From: Oryzibacter oryziterrae
Lineage (GTDB): Bacteria; Pseudomonadota; Alphaproteobacteria; Rhizobiales; Pleomorphomonadaceae
DNA length: 64,000 nucleotides
Assembly: GCF_021864535.1 (NCBI RefSeq)
Contig: NZ_JAKJIC010000008.1
Coordinates: 124,001 to 188,000, forward strand
Direction of reading: 5' to 3'
Positions 63,518 to 64,000 of this stretch are shown piece after piece; the stretch's first letter is position 1; every line of letters begins with the position of its first letter. Position numbers and translations under genes: made by a program. The notes beneath the pieces are model-generated. The model saw only the letters and a list, made by a program, of their open reading frames with translations, did not search any database and was not told the DNA's origin.

Positions 63518-64000
63518 TCACGCCCACGCGCCTTCTTCCACCTTGCCGGGCGAGACCGGCACCTCCGGAAAGAGCAAGGCCCTCTCTGCATGATCGAGCA
63601 AATCCCGCTGAAGTCCGCCGCCCTCTGCCCTCATTGCCTTGGCAATCACGGCAAAATCGGCCAGTCCCACCTCCACGAAGCCGAAGCGGAACACGGCACC
63701 CCAGCTGCGCTTGCCGGCCGTCAGCACCAACTCGTCCAGCAGCGGCCGGATCGGCACCTCGTCGGCGCTCCACCAGGTCACGTCGCGGCGGTACGGATGG
63801 AATCCGCCGCCCATGTCGGCAAGGTAAGCCTCCCCTGCCCGCACCGCACCGATGGCGGTGAAGGCCTGCAGGCCGTCGCGGGCGCCGAAACACTCGGACG
63901 GCGAGTAATAGGCCACCCCGTCGCCGGGGCGGAGCCGCCGGAGCGGCGCCGCCTTGCCATGGCAGAGCTGCATGAAGCCTCCCGCACGGCCGATGCGCAC
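63518..64000 (-). CDS. EVE-domain (UPF0310) protein, N-terminus outside window
   Basis: The frame is open to the right edge, giving at least 160 residues. [47 protein letters not shown] and [12 protein letters not shown] are hallmarks of UPF0310/EVE proteins, a PUA-like fold that binds modified nucleotides in RNA or DNA. Family members begin with a residue block such as YW-x-VAS-x-EHV just before the first residue seen here, so roughly 10 residues are missing. EVE proteins are sometimes linked to defence or RNA processing; the neighbouring gene to the right is not visible. Confidence 0.85.
   Translation of the reverse strand: MRIGRAGGFMQLCHGKAAPLRRLRPGDGVAYYSPSECFGARDGLQAFTAIGAVRAGEAYLADMGGGFHPYRRDVTWWSADEVPIRPLLDELVLTAGKRSWGAVFRFGFVEVGLADFAVIAKAMRAEGGGLQRDLLDHAERALLFPEVPVSPGKVEEGAWA

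Overview
The window looks like chromosomal DNA of a high-GC alphaproteobacterium, most likely a member of the Hyphomicrobiales (Rhizobiales). The indications are an IalB-family protein, a Usg-like protein, a DUF1476 protein (zeta-type F1-ATPase inhibitor), the order purB/purC/purS/purQ/purL/bolA/grxD followed by rpsD, murI, trmJ and icd, and a eukaryote-like NADP isocitrate dehydrogenase. A xoxF-type quinoprotein dehydrogenase suggests capacity for methanol or other alcohols. Genus cannot be fixed from sequence alone. I saw no rRNA, tRNA, CRISPR array, intact insertion sequence or prophage.

Layout. 1-6.7 kb: propionyl-CoA carboxylase beta subunit (cut by the left edge), a PhoX-like secreted protein, a GH25 lipoprotein, NAD synthase, a response regulator and Ndk. 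7-14 kb: a redox and peroxide-stress stretch, with a di-heme cytochrome c peroxidase behind a perfect FNR box, a LysR regulator divergent from an old-yellow-enzyme-type Fe-S flavoprotein, oxyR, an MxaD-like protein and an IalB-family protein. 14-22 kb: an orphan peptide-type binding protein, a catalytically degenerate AMP-binding protein, recO, and a xoxF-xoxJ-cytochrome c operon whose dehydrogenase carries the lanthanide Asp. 22-27 kb: a TPR-GGDEF protein, then ppx-rlmE-recX as overlapping genes, and usg. 27-34.3 kb: a complete branched-chain-amino-acid-type ABC transporter (livHMGF, a small membrane protein and two binding proteins).

34.7-46.6 kb: flavin reductase and purB, small accessory genes, then the purine block purC-purS-(39-aa membrane protein)-purQ-(BLUF protein)-purL-bolA-grxD. 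46.6-54.5 kb: signalling genes (an MCP-CZB-PilZ receptor and an EAL-CBS-GGDEF protein), a DUF4832 protein, a beta-lactamase-fold hydrolase and rpsD with a structured leader. 54.5-60.7 kb: murI, a 145-bp TA-flanked palindromic element, trmJ, an HxlR/SDR divergent pair, chrA and icd. 60.8-62.4 kb: a low-GC, apparently acquired two-gene operon (ParA-type ATPase plus an unrecognised 177-aa partner). 62.4-63.5 kb: repeat-rich DNA without convincing genes. The right edge cuts an EVE-domain (UPF0310) gene.

Themes that link the genes: c-di-GMP signalling appears three times (a GGDEF enzyme, an EAL/GGDEF enzyme and a PilZ-bearing receptor). Peroxide and oxygen response is represented by oxyR, the FNR box and the cytochrome c peroxidase. 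The purine operon carries two unusual passengers, a tiny membrane protein and a BLUF domain lacking its photochemical tyrosine. The best candidates for undescribed biology are the ParA/partner island, the MCP-CZB-PilZ receptor, the altered BLUF protein inside the pur operon and the degenerate adenylate-forming protein.
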